Assembly (NCBI GenBank): GCA_029891345.1
Contig: CM057003.1
Span: 6,924,709-6,988,708 of the forward strand
DNA length: 64,000 nt
Origin: Dryococelus australis
Lineage: Eukaryota > Arthropoda > Insecta > Phasmatodea > Phasmatidae
Reading direction: 5' to 3'
The notes below the pieces were generated by a model. That model saw only the letters and a program-made list of their open reading frames with translations, searched no databases and was not told where the DNA came from. Of the stretch, positions 59,146-64,000 are shown in pieces (the first letter of the stretch is position 1; every line of letters starts with the position of its first letter). Position numbers and translations under genes: made by a program.

Positions 59146-60062
59146 TTATCTGCCCCAAGCTAGACGCGAGATAGGTTTAATTCGTCGGCTTACGATTCCT
59201 ATATCGCCCACATGTAGCTATCGGCGAGGATATGGGTTTTAACCGGTCGGTTGTTCCTTTATATCACTGCCCACTAATGCAGTATGGCGCAGTGATATGG
59301 TTTAATCTCGTCGGCTACGATTCTTATATCACTGCCCATAATGTACTTCGGCGCAGGTGATATGTTTATCTCGGTCGGGTTACGATTTTCCTTTATATCA
59401 CTGCCCCACTAATGCTACTATGGCGAGGTGATATGGTTTTAATCTCGTCGCTTACGATTTTCCTTTATATCATGCCCATATGCTAGCTTCGCGCAGTGAA
59501 TGGTTTTAATTCGGTCGCTTACGATTTCCTTTATACACTCCCACTAATGCTAGTATGGGCAGTGATATGGTTTTAATCTCGGTCGGGCTTACGATTTCCT
59601 TATATCACTGCCCCTAAGCATAGCTATCGGCGAGGGATAGTTTAATCTCGTGGGCTTACGATTCCTTTATATCACTGCCCATATGCTAGTATCGCGCAGG
59701 TGATATGTTTTAATCTCGGTCGGGCTACGATTTTCTTTATATCACTGCCCACTAATGCTAGCTATCGCGCAGGTAATGGGTTTATCCGGTCGGCTTACGA
59801 TTTCTTTTATCACGCCCTAAGCGTAGCTATCGGCGAGTGAAGGTTTTATCTCGGTCGGCTAGATTTTCCTTTATCATGCCCCAATGCTAGATCGGAGTGA
59901 AGGGTTTTATCGGTCGGGCTTAGATTCTTATATCACTGCCCCACAATCTACTACGGCAGGATGGTTTAATTCGTCGGCTACGATTTTCCTTTATATCACT
60001 GCCCCACTAATGCTAGCTATCGGGCGCAGGTGATATGGGTTTAATCTCGTCGGCTTACGATT
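59146..60062. repeat. Scrambled zone of the satellite, 1
   Basis: Units shrink by many small losses (for example TCTTTATCTGCCCCAAGC) while the order of the unit is kept. Intact units resume at about 60064 after an abrupt join (CTTACGATTTTGATATGGG). Confidence 0.85.
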
Positions 60063-62212
60063 TTGATATGGGTTTTAATCTCGGTCGGGCTTACGATTTT
60101 CCTTTATATCACTGCCCCCACTAATGCGTAGCTATCGGCGCAGGTGATATGGGTTTTAATCTCGGTCGGGCTTACGATTTTCCTTTATATCACTGCCCCC
60201 ACTAATGCATAGCTATCTGGCGCAGGTTGATATGGGTTTTAATCTCGGTCGGGCTTACGATTTTCCTTTATATCACTGCCCCCACAATGCGTAGCTATCG
60301 GCGAAGGTGATATGGGTTTTAATCTCGGTCGGGCTTACGATTTTCCTTTATATCACTGCCCCCACTAATGCATAGCTATCTGGCGCAGGTGATATGGGTT
60401 TTAATCTCGGTCGGGCTTACGATTTCCTTTATATCACTGCCCCCACTAATGCGTAGCTATCGGGCGCAGGTGATATGGTTTTAATCTCGGTCGGGCTTAC
60501 GATTTTCCTTTATATCACTGCCCCACTAATGCATAGCTATCGGCGCAGGTGATATGGGTTTTAATCTCGGTCGGGCTTACGATTTTCCTTTATATCACTG
60601 CCCCCACTAATGCATAGCTATCGGGCGCAGGTGATATGGGTTTTAATCTCGGTCGGGCTTACGATTTTCCTTTATATCACTGCCCCCACTAATGCATAGC
60701 TATCGGCGCAGGTGATATGGGTTTTAATCTCGGTCGGGCTTACGATTTTCCTTTATATCACTGCCCCACTAATGCATAGCTATCGGCGCAGGTGATATGG
60801 GTTTTTAATCTCGGTCGGGCTTACGATTTTCCTTTATATCACTGCCCCCACTAATGCTAGCTATCGGGCGCAGGTGATATGGGTTTTAATCTCGGTCGGG
60901 CTTACGATTTTCCTTTATATCACTGCCCCCACTAATGCATAGCTATCGGCGCAGGTGATATGGGTTTTAATCTCGGTCGGGCTTACGATTTTCCTTTATA
61001 TCACTGCCCCCACTAATGCATAGCTATCGGCGCAGGTGATATGGGTTTTAATCTCGGTCGGGCTTACGATTTTCCTTTATATCACTGCCCCCACTAATGC
61101 ATAGCTATCGGGCGCAGGTGATATGGGTTTTAATCTCGGTCGGGCTTACGATTTTCCTTTATATCACTGCCCCCACTAATGCATAGCTATCGGGCGCAGG
61201 TGATATGGGTTTTAATCTCGGTCGGGCTTACGATTTTCCTTTATATCACTGCCCCCACTAATGCATAGCTATCGGGCGCAGGTGATATGGGTTTTAATCT
61301 CGGTCGGGCTTACGATTTTCCTTTATATCACTGCCCCACTAATGCATAGCTATCGGGCGCAGGTGATATGGGTTTTAATCTCGGTCGGGCTTACGATTTT
61401 CCTTTATATCACTGCCCCCACTAATGCATAGCTATCGGGCGCAGGTGATATGGGTTTTAATCTCGGTCGGGCTTACGATTTTCCTTTATATCACTGCCCC
61501 CACTAATGCATAGCTATCGGGCGCAGGTGATATGGGTTTTAATCTCGGTCGGGCTTACGATTTTCCTTTATATCACTGCCCCCACTAATGCATAGCTATC
61601 TGGCGCAGGTGATATGGGTTTTAATCTCGGTCGGCTTACGATTTTCCTTTATATCACTGCCCCCACTAATGCATAGCTATCGGGCGCAGGTGATATGGGT
61701 TTTAATCTCGGTCGGGCTTACGATTTTCCTTTATATCACTGCCCCCACTAATGCGTAGCTATCGGCGCAGGTGATATGGGTTTTAATCTCGGTCGGGCTT
61801 ACGATTTTCCTTTATATCACTGCCCCCACTAATGCGTAGCTATCGGGCGCAGGTGATATGGGTTTTAATCTCGGTCGGGCTTACGATTTTCCTTTATATC
61901 ACTGCCCCCACTAATGCATAGCTATCGGGCGCAGGTGATATGGGTTTTAATCTCGGTCGGGCTTACGATTTTCCTTTATATCACTGCCCCCACTAATGCG
62001 TAGCTATCGGGCGCAGGTGATATGGGTTTTAATCTCGGTCGGGCTTACGATTTTCCTTTATATCACTGCCCCCACTAATGCATAGCTATCTGGCGCAGGT
62101 GAATATGGGTTTTTAATCTCGGTCGGGCTTACGATTTTCCTTTATATCACTGCCCCCACTAATGCATAGCTATCGGGCGCAGGTGATATGGGTTTTAATC
62201 TCGGTCGGGCTT

Positions 62213-63540
62213 ACGATCCGTGGCTACGTTCCTTTATTCACGCCCATAGCTGTTGGCAGTATATGTTTACTGGCTACATTCCTTACTGCCCAATGCTACG
62301 GCGAGTATGGGTTTTCGGCTACGATTTCTTTTATGCCCCACTAATCTATATGGCGCGTGTAGGTTTATCCGTGCTTACGTTCTTATTCACTGCCCTAAGC
62401 AATTGGCGAGGTGATAGTTTAATCTCGTGGGCTTACGATTCTTACACCCACAGCAGTATGGGGAGTTATCCGTGCTTACGATTTTCTTTATATCACGCCC
62501 CACAATATATCGCGCAGTATAGGGTTTATCTCGGCGGCTACGATTTTCTAATCATGCCAATGCTATGGGAGGTGTTTTTTAATCCGTCGGCTTACGATTC
62601 TTTATCACTGCCCACTAATGCTAGATCGGCGCAGTGATATGGTTTAATCTCGGGGTCGATTTTCTTATATCATCCCACAAGCTGCTATCGGCGCGTGTAG
62701 GTTTTAAATCCGGGTTACGATTTCCTTTATATATGCCCACAATCTAGCTATCGCGAGGTGATATGGTTTAATCCGTGGCTTACGATTCCTTTAACACTGC
62801 CCCCACTAATGCTAGTACGCGCAGGTGATATGGGTTAATCTGGTCGGCTTACGATTTTCCTTTATATCACTGCCCACAATGCTAGTATCGGCGCAGGTGA
62901 TATGTTTAATTCGGTCGGCTTACGATTTTCTTATCACTGCCCACTAATGCAGCTATCGGCGAGGTGTATGGTTACGTTCCCTAATCATACTATCGCGGTG
63001 ATATGGTTTTAATCTGGGCACATTCCTATATACGTCCCCCACAATGCTAGATGCCGTATATGTTTATATCTCGGCGGCTACGATTTTCCTTTATCCTGCC
63101 CAGTAATGATTTATCTCGCGGGTAGTTTTTAATCTCGCTGCATACATTTCCTTAAATACTGGCCTTTAATCTGTCGGGCTACGGATTTCTTTTGACTTCG
63201 GCTTACGATTTCCTATGATATGCCTATAATCATGGTTAGGATTTTGTTTTAACTCGTCCGCTACATTTTCTTATCCGTGCATGTAATCGTCGTCGGCTAG
63301 ATTTTTTAATCACGCCCGGCTTGAGTTCTTGATTGCATATATTGTATCCCGTGTTGGGCTCTCGGTTCGATTTTCTTATATCTGCCCCCACTAATGCTTG
63401 AGTTGGTTATTGGTTTTACGTTTTCCTTTATTCTGCCCCTAATCTCTATCAGCCAGTGCTGGTTTTACAATGGTGGCTATCGTGCAAGGATATGGGTTTA
63501 ATCCGGCGGGCTTGGATTTTCCTTTTATCACTCCCCCACT
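62213..63540. repeat. Scrambled zone of the satellite, 2
   Basis: Starts abruptly after GGGCTTACGAT (about 62218). Base losses dominate and some units are barely recognisable; partial recovery comes after 63540. Confidence 0.85.
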
Positions 63541-64000
63541 CAAGATAGCTATCGGGCGATGTAATGGGTTTTAATTCGGTCGGGCTTACGATTTTCCTTT
63601 TATCCGGCGCCCCCCTTAATGCATAGCTATCGGGCGCAGTGATATGGGTTTTAATCTCGGTCGGGCTTACATTTTCCTTTATATCACGCCCCACTAATGC
63701 ATAGTATCGGGCGCAGGTGATATGGGTTTTTAATCTCGTCGGCTTAGATTTCTCTTTTATATCCGCCCCACATATGCATAGATCATCTGGCGCAGGTGAT
63801 ATGGGTTTTAATCTCGGTCGGCTTACGATTTTCCTTTATATCACTCCCCCACTAATGCGTAGCTATCGGGCGAAGGTGTAGGGTTTTAATCTCGGTCGGG
63901 CTTACATTTCCTTATATCACTGCCCCACTAATGCTTAGCTATCTGGGCCAGGTATATGGTTTTAATCTCGGCGGTGCTTACGATTTTCTTTATATCACTG

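Larger units (their letters stand above)
56644..64000. repeat. 82-bp tandem satellite, about 90 units, open at the right edge
   Basis: The unit is 82 bp by direct spacing (CTGCCCCCAC at 56731, then at 56813). Each unit has ATATCACTGC then, 30 bp on, GCAGGTGATAT, which can pair as a short hairpin with one bulged base. Two linked variants occur early in the array: CACCAATGCG with GGGCGAAGG, and CACTAATGC with GCGCAGG. Frames through it are artefacts. It runs off the window, so its true length is unknown. Confidence 0.97.

Noticed and set aside
62162..62637. Open frames up to 149 codons in the satellite
   Set aside because: They arise because base losses shift stops out of frame; the translation only repeats the satellite unit.
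56644..64000. CRISPR-like array
   Set aside because: The repeats are head-to-tail 82-bp units with no unique spacers, in eukaryotic DNA; this is a satellite.

Overview
The window looks like nuclear DNA of an arthropod, most likely an insect with a large, transposon-rich genome. It is AT-rich with almost no long open frames. It carries Tc1, hAT-like, Harbinger-like and Helitron-like DNA elements, tRNA-derived SINEs and a jockey-type retrotransposon remnant. One host exon can be recognised with confidence: a 152-bp exon of a neuroligin on the minus strand (5028-5179), with a consensus 5' splice donor and a usable 3' acceptor. No other neuroligin exon was found. The simplest reading is that 5180 onward is upstream intron (or 5' flank) and 1-5027 is the following intron. 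The species cannot be fixed from the sequence.

Layout. 1-4670: unassigned DNA with degraded SINE pieces. 4672-6099: the neuroligin exon between short MITEs; one MITE ends 25 bp from the exon's splice acceptor. 7175-12701: a pile of MITEs, including an internally deleted Tc1 element (7930-8461). It also holds a family-A MITE broken by a Helitron-like element and a Harbinger-like MITE (10088-12112). 12702-18573: MITEs and microsatellites. 18574-19093: a second deleted Tc1 copy. 19450-20905: a large imperfect foldback. 21909-22318: a compact Helitron-like element. 22731-34152: more family-A and family-B MITEs, a SINE with A and B boxes, a MITE with a 20-bp palindrome (24901-25413), and a coiled-coil gag-like fossil. 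35851-36080: a frameshifted THAP-domain fossil. 37280-40309: fragments of a jockey-like gag and endonuclease, cut by other insertions. 41575-44751: little recognisable. 46700-48460: a three-layer nest (Tc1-like fossil, hAT-like MITE, solo LTR). 49950-54262: SINE and MITEs. 56644-64000: an 82-bp tandem satellite running off the window.

The host gene is a postsynaptic-type adhesion protein of the carboxylesterase fold. Everything else visible is repeats or debris, and no operon-like or multi-gene system is present. The most distinctive features are the MITE-crowded neuroligin exon, the two related MITE families spread through the window, the foldback with arrays of nuclear-receptor-like half-sites, and the satellite with deletion-biased scrambled zones. 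I found no convincing new multi-gene system.
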